A DNA stretch of 64,000 bases from Acidobacteriota bacterium (GTDB lineage Bacteria > Acidobacteriota > Blastocatellia > Pyrinomonadales > Pyrinomonadaceae). The stretch lies in contig JAKOVX010000042.1 in the NCBI GenBank assembly GCA_029781855.1, positions 1-64,000 on the forward strand. The letters are read 5' to 3'. The notes under the pieces are model-generated. The model worked only from the letters and a program-made list of their open reading frames with translations, was not told where the DNA came from and did no database searches. The position numbers and the translations under genes were made by a program. Below are positions 9,552-18,188 of this stretch, piece by piece. Positions within the stretch are counted from its first letter, which is position 1. Each line of letters begins with the position of its first letter.

Positions 9552-10703
9552 ATGATGCCGGCGAAAAGTTCTCAGAGTTTCGTGTTACCCAAGCGGATGC
9601 AGGGCCTGCAGCCGACGCTGATCCGTCAGTTTTTCGAACGGGCGTTGCCGGACAGTATCAATTTCGGCCTCGGAGAGCCCGATCTGCCGACGCCGCAATT
9701 CATGCGTGACGAGGCGGCCCGTGTCGCACGTGACGAACAGAACGGCTACACCTCGCATCCCGGAATCCCAGCACTGCGAGACAAGATCGCCGAGCAGTAT
9801 CCGCATCTGAATCTACCGCGGACAGGAGTCGTCGTAACCTGCGGCTCACAGGAAGCCATGACCGCGGCAATGATGTGCATCGTCGATGCCGGTGATGAAG
9901 TACTCGTGCCTAACCCGAGTTTCCCGGCGTATGACGCCTGCGTACGTATCGCACAGGGAACGCCGGTCTATTACCGAATGCCGGCGGACGACGATTTTGC
10001 GTTTGATATATCGAATTTCAAAGCTCAGATAACTGAAAAGACAAAGGCGGCAGTCGTCATCTCGCCGTCTAACCCGACGGGGAAAATACTTTCCCGACAG
10101 AACCTCGCGGACATCGCCGCCGCTCTCGAAGGCACCGGCGTCTATCTGATCTCCGACGAGATCTACAGCGACCTTTATATTGGCGAGCGGCCGCACTCGG
10201 CGTCGGAATTTTACGATAAGACCATTATTGTCAGTGGTTTGTCCAAGAGCCTCAGTATGACCGGCTGGCGGTTGGGCTGGGCCGCGAGCTCACAGGCAGA
10301 CGTCATCAATGCGATCCAGGTGCTTCACGGTTTTATGACGGTATGTGCCTCGGCGATCACGCAGAAGGCGTCGCTGCTTGCCTGGACCGAGCAGGCCGAG
10401 GCCGCCAAGCAGAACGCCCGCGACGTTTACCGGAAGCGTGGCGAATTTCTTGTCGACCTATTCGATAAAGAGCTTGGACTCAGGGCGACGTCACCGGAAG
10501 GTGCGTTTTACACTATGCTTGACGTCCGCTCGCTCGGCGACGACATCGAGATCGCCGAAAAGTGCCTGCAGAACCGCGTCGTGACCGTGCCGGGCGTGGC
10601 ATTCGGCGACGAAGCGAAAGGATTTTTGAGGATATCGTTCTGTAACACCGAAGAGAAAATGGTCGAAGGCGTGCAGCGGATGAAAGCTGCAGTGAATTTG
10701 TAA
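9552..10703 (+). CDS. Class I/II pyridoxal-phosphate aminotransferase
   Basis: A fold-type I aminotransferase of 383 residues. The PLP Lys is K232 in SGLSKSLSMTGWRLGW; NPTGK (174-178), SDEIYSDL (201-208) and the C-terminal substrate Arg in FLRISF are present. The sequence is close to aspartate/LL-DAP/N-succinyl-DAP aminotransferases. Because dapD is nearby and asd follows after 19 bases, N-succinyldiaminopimelate aminotransferase (DapC activity) or aspartate aminotransferase are the best guesses, from context. Motifs alone do not fix the substrate. Confidence 0.85.
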   Translation: MMPAKSSQSFVLPKRMQGLQPTLIRQFFERALPDSINFGLGEPDLPTPQFMRDEAARVARDEQNGYTSHPGIPALRDKIAEQYPHLNLPRTGVVVTCGSQEAMTAAMMCIVDAGDEVLVPNPSFPAYDACVRIAQGTPVYYRMPADDDFAFDISNFKAQITEKTKAAVVISPSNPTGKILSRQNLADIAAALEGTGVYLISDEIYSDLYIGERPHSASEFYDKTIIVSGLSKSLSMTGWRLGWAASSQADVINAIQVLHGFMTVCASAITQKASLLAWTEQAEAAKQNARDVYRKRGEFLVDLFDKELGLRATSPEGAFYTMLDVRSLGDDIEIAEKCLQNRVVTVPGVAFGDEAKGFLRISFCNTEEKMVEGVQRMKAAVNL

Positions 10704-10722
10704 AAAGGGAATAAGTACTATA

Positions 10723-11760
10723 GTGAAAAAGTATCGAGTAGGTATCTTGGGTGCAACGGGCACGGTTGGGCAGCGGTTTGCACAGCTGCTAGAGGATCAT
10801 CCGCAGTTTGAGATAACGGCGATGGCGGCTTCGGACCGTTCGGTCGGCAAGCCTTACACCGAGGCGTGCGTGTGGAAGCTGCCGGGCAAGATGCCCGCCG
10901 CGGTTCGCGACATCGTTGTCCAGCCAATTGAGCCGCCGCTCGATTGCGACATCGTTTTCTCCAGTTTGCCGTCGAATGTCGCCCGCGAGGCGGAGGAGGC
11001 GTTTGCCCGTGCGGGTTATCCCGTGATCAGCAATTCGTCGGTTTACCGAATGGACGAAGACGTGCCGCTATTGATGGCGGAGATCAATCACGACCATGTC
11101 GGCCTGATAGAACGGCAGCGCGAAAAACGAGGCTTTACGTCCGGCTTTATCGTCACCAATCCAAACTGTGCGGTTGCCAGTTTCGCACCGCCGCTCGCGG
11201 CCATTCACCGCAGATTCGGTCTCGAGTCCGTGATCGTCACGACGATGCAGGCGATATCCGGAGCGGGTTATCCCGGCGTTGCCTCGCTCGACATCACTGA
11301 CAACGTCTTTCCATACATCGCCGGCGAGGAGCCAAAGGTCGAGATCGAGGCTCAAAAGATCCTCGGCACTTTTGCCGACGGCGTTGTTCAAAAGGCCGAT
11401 TTTACAGTGTCTGCACAGTGTTTCCGGGTGAACGTGATCGACGGGCACACGGCGTCGGTACGAGTGAATCTGAAGCAAACGGCGACGCTAGAAGACGTGG
11501 TCGACGCGATGCGGACGTTTCCGTCACTCGACCTGCATTCGTCGCCGAAGCGGTTCATCGACGTTACCGACGAACCAACGCGTCCTCAGCCGCGGCTCGA
11601 CCGCGACAATGGGAACGGTATGTCTATAACAGTCGGACGCGTCTTCCCTGACAACATTTTTGATTACCGGTTTGTCGCACTGAGCCACAACACCGTCCGT
11701 GGCGCTGCCGGCTCGGCGATCCTGAACGCTGAACTACTGATCTCGAAGGGCATCATTTAG
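10723..11760 (+). CDS. asd: Aspartate-semialdehyde dehydrogenase
   Basis: Reduces aspartyl phosphate to aspartate semialdehyde, the substrate of DapA and of threonine/methionine synthesis. It has the nucleotide loop GATGTVGQRF (10-19) and catalytic Cys149 in TNPNCAVASF. The GAGYPGVASLD segment and 345-residue length match the archaeal/fungal-type branch of the family rather than the E. coli type. The start is GTG at 10723 behind AAAGGGA. purB begins one base after its stop, so the aminotransferase, asd and purB look like one operon. Confidence 0.93.
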   Translation: MKKYRVGILGATGTVGQRFAQLLEDHPQFEITAMAASDRSVGKPYTEACVWKLPGKMPAAVRDIVVQPIEPPLDCDIVFSSLPSNVAREAEEAFARAGYPVISNSSVYRMDEDVPLLMAEINHDHVGLIERQREKRGFTSGFIVTNPNCAVASFAPPLAAIHRRFGLESVIVTTMQAISGAGYPGVASLDITDNVFPYIAGEEPKVEIEAQKILGTFADGVVQKADFTVSAQCFRVNVIDGHTASVRVNLKQTATLEDVVDAMRTFPSLDLHSSPKRFIDVTDEPTRPQPRLDRDNGNGMSITVGRVFPDNIFDYRFVALSHNTVRGAAGSAILNAELLISKGII

Positions 11761-11761
11761 C

Positions 11762-13054
11762 ATGATCGAAAGATACACATTGCCCGAAATGGGCGGCATC
11801 TGGTCGCTGGAGAACAAGTTCCAGAAGTGGCTCGATGTCGAGATCGCCGTGTGCGAGGTTCACGCCGAGGACGGAACTATACCTCAGGACGCCCTTGCTG
11901 ACATCAAGTCAAAGGCCGCATTCACCGTCGAGCGGATCAACGAGATCGAGAAGACGACCGACCACGACGTGATCGCGTTTACGACGAACCTTGCCGAGAA
12001 CATCGGCCCCGCGGCACGTTTTGTCCATTACGGCCTAACCTCGAGCGACGTCGTCGATACCGCCAACGCCCTTTTGCTAAAAGAATCGTGCGAGGTTCTG
12101 ATCGTTAGAACCGATGCCTTGTTGGAAGTTTTGAAACGCCGTGCGTTCGAATTCAAGGACACGCCGCAGATCGGCCGCACGCACGGCATTCACGCGGAAC
12201 CGACATCGTTCGGGCTAGTTTGGGCATTGTGGTACTCGGAAACGCAGCGGAACCGCGAGCGGCTCGTGAAAGCCAAGGAAACCATATCCGTCGGCAAGAT
12301 CAGCGGTGCGGTCGGGGCGTTTGCCCATCTCGCACCAGACGTCGAGGAACGCGTCTGTGAAAAGCTCGGCCTGCGTGCCGCGGACGTTTCGACGCAGGTC
12401 ATCCAGCGTGATCGCTACGCCGAATATCTATGCACACTGGCGATCGCAGCTTCGACGTTGGAGAAGATCGCCCTTCAGGTGAGGCATTGGCAGCGGACCG
12501 AAGTTCGCGAAGCGCAGGAGAAGTTCAAAGCCGGCCAAAAGGGATCGTCGGCGATGCCGCACAAACGCAATCCGATCTTATCGGAAAGAATATGCGGAAT
12601 GGCACGCACGGTTAGGGCGAATTCGATCGTCGGCCTCGAGAACGTCGCCCTCTGGCACGAGCGCGATATATCGCACTCGTCCGCAGAACGCATCGTGCTA
12701 CCGGATTCAAGCGCAACGCTGGATTACATCCTTGCGAAAACTACCAGTCTGCTTGACACGCTGATCGTTTATCCGGAGAACATGTTGAAGAATCTCGGCC
12801 TGACCCGGGGATTAGTTTTCAGCGGACAGTTGATGCTTGCTCTGACCCAGAAAGGCGTTTCACGAGAGGAAGCCTATTCGTGGACCCAGCGCAATGCAAT
12901 GAAGGTTTGGGACGAAGGCGGCGACTATGCGGGGCTGATAAACCAAGACGCGGACATCACAGCCAAGCTTTCGCCCGACGAGATAGCCCGCGTCTTTGAC
13001 CTGAAACACTATCTACGAAACGTGGATAAGGTGTTTGACCGAGTTTTCAATTAG
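11762..13054 (+). CDS. purB: Adenylosuccinate lyase
   Basis: Catalyses two fumarate-releasing steps of purine synthesis (SAICAR to AICAR, adenylosuccinate to AMP). The fumarase/aspartase superfamily signature GSSAMPHKRNP is at 261-271, with the flexible-loop Ser262/Ser263. TSSDVVDTAN and GRTHGIHAEPTSFG (His catalytic region) are also present. Length of 430 residues is standard. It starts 1 base after asd. Its TAG stop overlaps the convergent DUF4870 gene's stop in TTAG at 13051-13054. purS and purQ follow about 1 kb later. Confidence 0.95.
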   Translation: MIERYTLPEMGGIWSLENKFQKWLDVEIAVCEVHAEDGTIPQDALADIKSKAAFTVERINEIEKTTDHDVIAFTTNLAENIGPAARFVHYGLTSSDVVDTANALLLKESCEVLIVRTDALLEVLKRRAFEFKDTPQIGRTHGIHAEPTSFGLVWALWYSETQRNRERLVKAKETISVGKISGAVGAFAHLAPDVEERVCEKLGLRAADVSTQVIQRDRYAEYLCTLAIAASTLEKIALQVRHWQRTEVREAQEKFKAGQKGSSAMPHKRNPILSERICGMARTVRANSIVGLENVALWHERDISHSSAERIVLPDSSATLDYILAKTTSLLDTLIVYPENMLKNLGLTRGLVFSGQLMLALTQKGVSREEAYSWTQRNAMKVWDEGGDYAGLINQDADITAKLSPDEIARVFDLKHYLRNVDKVFDRVFN

Positions 13055-13455
13055 TTGGACCACTTATCCGCCATGCCGCCGATTACCGGGATCTTAAAGA
13101 TCTGACCCTGAAATGCCTTGATGCAGGAAATGACAAGCATGACGAATAACCCAATTACCAAAATAAAGAATACGGCGTAGACCAAAAAGCTCACGAACAT
13201 GAGGCCCGGCATATTCATTGCCCCGGCCACGACCATGATGATCATCACCAGGATAAACGTTACAATGTAGCTGGCGATCATCAATACGGTCAATATTAAT
13301 GATTGGACGGCATGAAATCTGGCAAGCTTGTTGGTTTTGTCTGTTATGAGTATGGCAATCGCCACGACGAGGTGGACGAAACATACAGGAATGTAAGCCA
13401 ACCCTGCCGCGACGTTAGCATCAAGCCCAAAGGCTGATTTTCCAGAGTTTTGCAT
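13051..13455 (-). CDS. DUF4870/Tic20-like membrane protein (copy 1)
   Basis: A 134-residue membrane protein with about four transmembrane segments. The pattern is FGLDANVAAGLAYIPVCF, then TDKTNKLARFHAVQSLIL, then a C-terminal amphipathic GQIFKIPVIGGMADKW, as in DUF4870. ATG 13455 is chosen because AGGAAG lies just upstream on the minus strand; the frame stays open 13 codons further. It is the downstream member of a tandem pair with 13534-13926. Function is unknown for the family. The 3' end is interlocked with purB. Confidence 0.85.
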   Translation of the reverse strand: MQNSGKSAFGLDANVAAGLAYIPVCFVHLVVAIAILITDKTNKLARFHAVQSLILTVLMIASYIVTFILVMIIMVVAGAMNMPGLMFVSFLVYAVFFILVIGLFVMLVISCIKAFQGQIFKIPVIGGMADKWSN

Positions 13456-13474
13456 TTTTTTCGACTTCCTCAAA

Positions 13475-13497
13475 CGGGTGGTTAGTGGTCCCACCCG
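13475..13497 (-). other. Hairpin between the two DUF4870 genes
   Basis: CGGGTGG (13475-13481) pairs with CCACCCG (13491-13497) around a 9-base loop. It lies just before the ribosome-binding site of the downstream copy. On the minus strand it is followed by only TTTG, so it is a poor terminator; it may instead limit read-through or stabilise the mRNA end. Confidence 0.35.
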
Positions 13498-13533
13498 ATA
13501 TCACATTCAGATTCGGCGGTAGGTTCGCCGGAA

Positions 13534-13926
13534 TTAACCGTTCGCCCATTTTTCGGCCATATCGCCGACGATCGGGAACTTAAATTGCTGACCTTGATAT
13601 CCTTTGATCATTCCGAAGATCATCGCAGCCAGGAAAGCCACGACGAGAACAAGTACTAGGAGGCTCATCAAACTTGCCAATGCTCCGGAACCGGTGACCA
13701 TAGCAACAACAAATATGAATATGTAGAGAACAAATACCAGAACGATGTACAAAACGGTCAGCAGAATCGACTGAAAGGCGTGAAAACGCATTTGCCGGTT
13801 TTCCTTATCCGTGACGATTACGATAATGCTGTAGATCAGACTGATCAGACAGACAGGAAGATAGCAGAGCAGAGCTCCGACGTTTGTGTCCAAACCTAAT
13901 GCGGTTTTACCAGCAGGGTTTTGCAT
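13534..13926 (-). CDS. DUF4870/Tic20-like membrane protein (copy 2)
   Basis: 130 residues with the same plan as its neighbour: MQNPAGKTALGLDTNVGAL against MQNSGKSAFGLDANVAAGL, the TDKENRQMRFHAFQS loop, and an ending GQQFKFPIVGDMAEKW. The two genes are clear tandem duplicates that have diverged mostly in their transmembrane segments. A Shine-Dalgarno-like AAGGAGAAC precedes the ATG at 13926. It is divergent from purS across a 133-bp AT-rich gap that should hold promoters for both directions. Confidence 0.85.
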   Translation of the reverse strand: MQNPAGKTALGLDTNVGALLCYLPVCLISLIYSIIVIVTDKENRQMRFHAFQSILLTVLYIVLVFVLYIFIFVVAMVTGSGALASLMSLLVLVLVVAFLAAMIFGMIKGYQGQQFKFPIVGDMAEKWANG

Positions 13927-14006
13927 AATTAATCAAGTTCTCCTTAAGGGGTTTTGTTTTGAAACGATTGCAAGTGCGAAAATTAGGTGAAATCTAACAT
14001 AAGACG

Positions 14007-14035
14007 TTGATAAAGACAACAAATTGCGTAACAAT
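14007..14035 (+). promoter_or_regulatory. Candidate sigma70 promoter for purSQ
   Basis: TTGATA (14007-14012), 17-base spacer, AACAAT (14030-14035), 25 bases before purS. Four of six -10 positions match. Pattern match only. Confidence 0.35.
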
Positions 14036-14059
14036 CTACAATTTATTTTGGAGCAGTAA

Positions 14060-14305
14060 ATGAAAGCAATCGTCTTCGTCACTCTCAAACCCGGGGTTCT
14101 CGACCCGCAGGGTAAGGCAATTCACCATTCAGTCGAATCTCTGGGTTACCGTAGTATTCGCGACATTCGCCAGGGAAAGTATTTCGAGATCGCTCTCGAC
14201 CCATCGTTGGTTGAATCTGATGCCCGGGCGCAGGTCGAGCGTTTGGCAAAGGACGTTCTCGCCAATCCCGTCATCGAGGATTACAGAGTGGAGATAACGG
14301 CGTGA
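14060..14305 (+). CDS. purS: Phosphoribosylformylglycinamidine synthase subunit PurS
   Basis: The 81-residue dimeric bridging subunit of the three-part FGAM synthase (PurSQL). It begins [20 protein letters not shown], the PurS signature, and has [18 protein letters not shown]. Ribosome-binding site GGAG lies 8 bases before ATG. It overlaps purQ by 4 bases (GTGA), the usual purS-purQ coupling. purL is not in the window. Confidence 0.93.
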   Translation: MKAIVFVTLKPGVLDPQGKAIHHSVESLGYRSIRDIRQGKYFEIALDPSLVESDARAQVERLAKDVLANPVIEDYRVEITA

Positions 14306-15009
14306 AATTTGGAGTAATTGTATTCCCGGGGTCTAACTGCGACCACGACGCCTATCACGTCATCTCGAAGCACGTTGGGCAGCCGGTCGATTTCATTTGG
14401 CATCAGGAGATCGACTTAAGCGGTTTCGACGCGGTGATCGTTCCCGGCGGATTTTCGTATGGTGATTACTTGCGGGCAGGTGCGCTGGCAAAGTTCTCGC
14501 CGGTGATGCGTTCGGTGCGTGATTTTGCGGCTACGGGCAAATTTGTATTCGGAATTTGCAACGGATTTCAGATACTTTGCGAAGCCGGTTTGCTTCCCGG
14601 AGCGTTGATGCGCAACGCGGGCCTTCATTTTATCTGCAAACACGTCAACCTGCGGCTTGAGAATCAGAATACGCCTTTTACCAGTGAGGTCGATCCGGAT
14701 CGTTTGCTTTCAATACCGATCGCCCACGCCGAGGGTAATTACACCTGCGACGACGAGACTTTTCAGCAACTCGAGGAAAATGGCCAAATCGTTTTTCGGT
14801 ATTGTGACGAGAACGGTGAGACCACTCCTGAGTCCAATCCGAACGGGGCCAGATCAAATATCGCTGGTATCTGCAATCTTGACCGAAACGTTTTGGGCAT
14901 GATGCCGCATCCGGAGCGAGCGTGTGAGGAGCTGCTCGGTTCCAACGACGGCCGTGACATTTTCCGCTCCCTCACCAAGGCGATCGCCGCAGCCGAAACT
15001 GCAGCCTAA
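14302..15009 (+). CDS. purQ: Phosphoribosylformylglycinamidine synthase glutaminase subunit
   Basis: Class I glutamine amidotransferase of 235 residues that supplies ammonia to PurL. The nucleophile is Cys86 in [15 protein letters not shown]-like FPGSNCDHD (8-16) and [14 protein letters not shown] are family hallmarks, and the C-terminal [10 protein letters not shown] supplies the His/Glu. GTG start overlapping purS. A strong bidirectional hairpin terminator follows 25 bases after the stop. Confidence 0.95.
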   Translation: MKFGVIVFPGSNCDHDAYHVISKHVGQPVDFIWHQEIDLSGFDAVIVPGGFSYGDYLRAGALAKFSPVMRSVRDFAATGKFVFGICNGFQILCEAGLLPGALMRNAGLHFICKHVNLRLENQNTPFTSEVDPDRLLSIPIAHAEGNYTCDDETFQQLEENGQIVFRYCDENGETTPESNPNGARSNIAGICNLDRNVLGMMPHPERACEELLGSNDGRDIFRSLTKAIAAAETAA

Positions 15010-15034
15010 TTTCCGACACGTGATCCGAAAATGA

Positions 15035-15074
15035 AAAAGCCCGGGAACGAAAGGTACTTCGTTCCCGGGCTTTT
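15035..15074. terminator. Bidirectional rho-independent terminator
   Basis: A perfect 17-bp stem (15035-15051 with 15058-15074) around a 6-base AGGTAC loop, with AAAA on one side and TTTT on the other. It separates the convergent purQ and DUF4097-like genes and can serve both. Confidence 0.92.
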
Positions 15075-15097
15075 CGCCCAAATGATCGGGGGGCAGA

Positions 15098-15970
15098 TCA
15101 ATTAGGCGTTGAAATACTAACGCCGCCGTTGGTCGTCGCGACCCGGATGGTCGGTCCGCCACCGTTGAGGTTCGTGCTAATGCTCCGTCGTCGTGAATGT
15201 TGCCAACTGTCACCCTTGATATCTTCGGTGGTTATGTTCAGCGCCGGGATAGAGCTCTTGAATCCGCCATTAACGGTTTCGGTTTCAACCCGGGCGGCAT
15301 AAGTTTCAGGTATCTCCAGTTTGACACCGCCATTGGTCGTCGTTACATCGAGCCCGTTGCCCGACCACGTCGAGCCGTTAAGCTTAACGAAAACGCCGCC
15401 ATTGGTAGTGCGGCCTTTCACGTCGCCCGACACGTCGCTGAGAAATACGCCGCCGTTCGTCGTGCCGAATTCCATCTTCCCGCTGACAGAGGAGATCGAG
15501 ATTCCACCGTTATGGGCCGTCAGACTGACATCAATGTTTCGCGGAACTCGAATGTCGTAGGATACCGACCAGTTATTATCTTCGCCCGAACTTTCAGCCT
15601 TGATGGTTCCAGCAGTGTTGACGCGAATGCCGGCGATGACGGCCTTGGCTGCTTCTTGCGATGTTCCCCAGGCTTGAACGCAAGCCCTGACAAGGACGTC
15701 ACTTCGGTCCTCCCCTTTGACCGACACTCCGCCGTTGCGGCCTGAATCGACGTCGATCCGACCGGTTGATGCAATTGTCGTCTCCCGCAGGTCGCGGGCG
15801 GAGACACGGTCACCGTCAGACCAATTATTTTCCGAGCAAAACTGTCTTTGCTTTTCCTTAGTTTTGGAATTTTCCTGGCTAAAGGCCGTCGAGGCAGTCA
15901 GGCCAAGGATGAGTGTGAACATCGCGGCGGCGATCCGCGGTAGATTATTTGAAATAAATGACATTGTCAT
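15098..15970 (-). CDS. Secreted DUF4097-like beta-helix protein
   Basis: About 290 residues with a signal peptide (cleavage after AFSQ or so). The second half is built of short repeats centred on TNGGV (for example TTNGGVFLSDVSG, TTNGGVFVKLNG, TTNGGVKLEIPE), typical of DUF4097/adhesin-like single-stranded beta-helices. The start at 15970 is chosen because GGAGG lies 5 bases upstream; ATG 15964 is an alternative. No catalytic residues are evident. The location is probably periplasmic or outer surface. It converges on purQ with a shared terminator. Confidence 0.82.
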   Translation of the reverse strand: MTMSFISNNLPRIAAAMFTLILGLTASTAFSQENSKTKEKQRQFCSENNWSDGDRVSARDLRETTIASTGRIDVDSGRNGGVSVKGEDRSDVLVRACVQAWGTSQEAAKAVIAGIRVNTAGTIKAESSGEDNNWSVSYDIRVPRNIDVSLTAHNGGISISSVSGKMEFGTTNGGVFLSDVSGDVKGRTTNGGVFVKLNGSTWSGNGLDVTTTNGGVKLEIPETYAARVETETVNGGFKSSIPALNITTEDIKGDSWQHSRRRSISTNLNGGGPTIRVATTNGGVSISTPN

Positions 15971-16055
15971 GAGTTCCTCCGAGATCATTTTTGAATAGAA
16001 ACTAACGTGTTCTAGACCAAAAACACCACCGAGTTGGAATTCGTGACAAAATTAT

Positions 16056-17078
16056 TTAGTTGAAATGAGTTTCAGAAACTCGAACGCTCAGACCTTCCGC
16101 CTGAATCCGCCAATCGAGGATGCGGACGCGGTCTTCCGCGGCTAATGCCGATTCGACCTCGCCCCGGCGTCCTTCTTCGCAGAAGAACGCAATACAACCG
16201 CCGCCGCCTGCACCACAGACCTTTGCTGCAATGGCACCGTTGTCGAGGGCCACGTCGATCAGGTGATCCATTTGCGGGGTAGTGATGTTCGGCGAGAGGC
16301 GCTTTCGGTTGGGAAAGGCGACCGCGAGTGTGCCGCCGACTGTGTCCCAGTCGCCCCTCAGCAACGCAAGACGCATGTTTACCGAAGTGTCCCGGATACG
16401 CTCGAAGATCTGAAAGATCTCATCGTCACCATCGATATGACGCTTGGTGATCTCCCAATTATTAGTGCCCGAATTTCTGGGTTCGCCAGTGTAGCAGATC
16501 ACAATGCGTCGCTCGAGTGTGGCTGCGTCAACATTCAATTCCTCGCGGGTCATGCCGGCAGGGCCGAAATGGATGCAGGAGACGCCGCCGTATTGAGCTG
16601 AATAATAATCCTGATAACCCGTCGGCACCTTGATGACCTGGCATTCAACCGCCGCGGCGATCTGAATGAATCGATCCGGTAGATAGCGGTCCCCAACAAG
16701 TTTGTTCAGGGCTCCGATACAGGCGATATTTAGTGTCGACGAACCGGCAAGTCCTGCTCCGGCCGGAGCTTCCGATTCCGTCGTCATGTGAAAGCCGCGA
16801 TCCGGTTTGAAGAAATAAACAAGCTTCGCGAGCAATTCGAGCCTGGTCTCGTCGCGAAGGCTGCCAATCTCGCCTACCGTCGTCTCGACCTTTTCTTTTT
16901 GGTCAACCGATTCCAGGATGATGCGGTCATCGTCCCGAGTCTCGATTCGGCAATGCGCCATGAGACTGACGGCAAAATTCACCGTCGACGCTTCCTCGTG
17001 AAAAAGGAATAGGGGCGGAATGTCAATTGTTCCGCCGGCCAGATCCACGCGGGTCGGAGCAGAGGCTTCGATGATCAT
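16056..17078 (-). CDS. GHMP-family sugar kinase (heptose-phosphate/fucose kinase-like)
   Basis: 340 residues from ATG 17078. It opens with ASAPTRVDLAGGTIDIPP, has the GHMP ATP loop EAPAGAGLAGSSTLN (103-117) and the C-terminal KVCGAGGGGCIAFF motif. This set fits the D-glycero-D-manno-heptose 7-phosphate kinase/L-fucokinase branch more than galacto- or mevalonate kinases. The substrate is inferred to be a sugar or sugar phosphate. No LPS heptose genes are adjacent, so the pathway is uncertain. It lies between the DUF4097-like and DedA genes on the same strand. Confidence 0.85.
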   Translation of the reverse strand: MIIEASAPTRVDLAGGTIDIPPLFLFHEEASTVNFAVSLMAHCRIETRDDDRIILESVDQKEKVETTVGEIGSLRDETRLELLAKLVYFFKPDRGFHMTTESEAPAGAGLAGSSTLNIACIGALNKLVGDRYLPDRFIQIAAAVECQVIKVPTGYQDYYSAQYGGVSCIHFGPAGMTREELNVDAATLERRIVICYTGEPRNSGTNNWEITKRHIDGDDEIFQIFERIRDTSVNMRLALLRGDWDTVGGTLAVAFPNRKRLSPNITTPQMDHLIDVALDNGAIAAKVCGAGGGGCIAFFCEEGRRGEVESALAAEDRVRILDWRIQAEGLSVRVSETHFN

Positions 17079-17170
17079 AATCAATATCTAAGAGTCGACT
17101 GTCAAAATCCTGGACTAATTTCTTTAAATCTATTTGTTCAAGCGGTTTACAGCAATAAAGAGATCTGTGA

Positions 17171-17929
17171 TTATCGCTCAGCCTTCTTTTCCGCGTTCGC
17201 TTCTTCGGGATCTCCTTGCTCTTCATCTTCGTCTTCCCGGCTGAGGTCGCGGGTAAGATGAAATCGCTCGCTGAGATCGTGGAGTTTGGTCAGGCCGATG
17301 TCTTCGACCTTTAGCAGTTTCTCTTCGATCTTCAGGATCGTTTCCGGATTGGCACTTTCAACACGTTCTGACAGCCAATATCTTTCGATCGCGTAAAAGA
17401 CAATGACGCCGATCATAACCAAAAAGAACAAAGCAATGCCGATTCGCTGATAATCACCAATTATCGAGGTGATCGCTCCACTGAAAAAATATCCGACGCT
17501 CGAAAGAACAAAAACCCAAAGTGAACAGCTGATCGCACTTAGGCCCACAAAACGCCAAAACGGCATTCGACTTACGCCATAAAATACGGTCACTGCGACC
17601 CGAATTCCGTAAATGTATTTGGAAATAATGATCGCGGAACCGCCGAATTTCTCGATCAGGCGTTCGACACGTGGCCGAGCGACCTGATAGAAACGGTAAT
17701 CCTTGGCATTTTCGTGAAAGATGCGCCCGATCGTATATCCGAAACAATCTCCGACAACTCCGCCCAAGGTGCCGAAAAACAAAACCTTGAAATAACTGTA
17801 ATGCCCGAAAAATCCGCTGTGAGCGAGAACGCCAGAAATCAAAAGCGTTATATCACCCTCGACCGTGCACAAAAAGAATACGGCATACACGCCGTATTGC
17901 TCGATCAATTCGTAAAAGGGATGATCCAT
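17171..17929 (-). CDS. DedA-family membrane protein
   Basis: 252 residues from ATG 17929. It shows the DedA/SNARE-associated core: FFLCTVEGDITLLISGVLAH (with the conserved acidic residue), GVVGDCFGYTIGR, then FGGSAIIISKYIYGIRVAVTVFYG, which carries the conserved Arg/Gly of the re-entrant loop. Several members act as lipid scramblases or flippases or in proton-dependent homeostasis; the specific role here is unknown. The C-terminal 55 residues form a charged cytoplasmic tail (EDEDEEQGDPEEANAEKK). It is divergent from the ROK gene. Confidence 0.9.
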   Translation of the reverse strand: MDHPFYELIEQYGVYAVFFLCTVEGDITLLISGVLAHSGFFGHYSYFKVLFFGTLGGVVGDCFGYTIGRIFHENAKDYRFYQVARPRVERLIEKFGGSAIIISKYIYGIRVAVTVFYGVSRMPFWRFVGLSAISCSLWVFVLSSVGYFFSGAITSIIGDYQRIGIALFFLVMIGVIVFYAIERYWLSERVESANPETILKIEEKLLKVEDIGLTKLHDLSERFHLTRDLSREDEDEEQGDPEEANAEKKAER

Positions 17930-18111
17930 TATAAATAAGACGGACCGCCGCGTCCGCCTTCGCACCGAGTCACCACCAAAAGATTAACTTTATGCTTCAT
18001 TTCAGTCAAAAGTCCTAACTTCCGCGATCCGCAAAACCGACCGCTGTCGAATCCAAAAATGGGTTTCGTCGGATTAATTTCGACTTTTTCCGACACAGTC
18101 GCCGCCTGCCT

Positions 18112-18140
18112 TTGACACCACAACACCGAGTTAATAGAAT
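18112..18140 (+). promoter_or_regulatory. Sigma70 promoter for the ROK gene
   Basis: TTGACA (18112-18117), exactly 17 bases, then TAGAAT (18135-18140), 49 bases before the ROK start. The -35 is a perfect match and the -10 matches five of six. This is the best sigma70-like promoter I found in the window. Confidence 0.65.
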
Positions 18141-18188
18141 CTTCGTTTGTTCCCATATGCAGTCTCGGATAGGTCTCCGGAATACACT

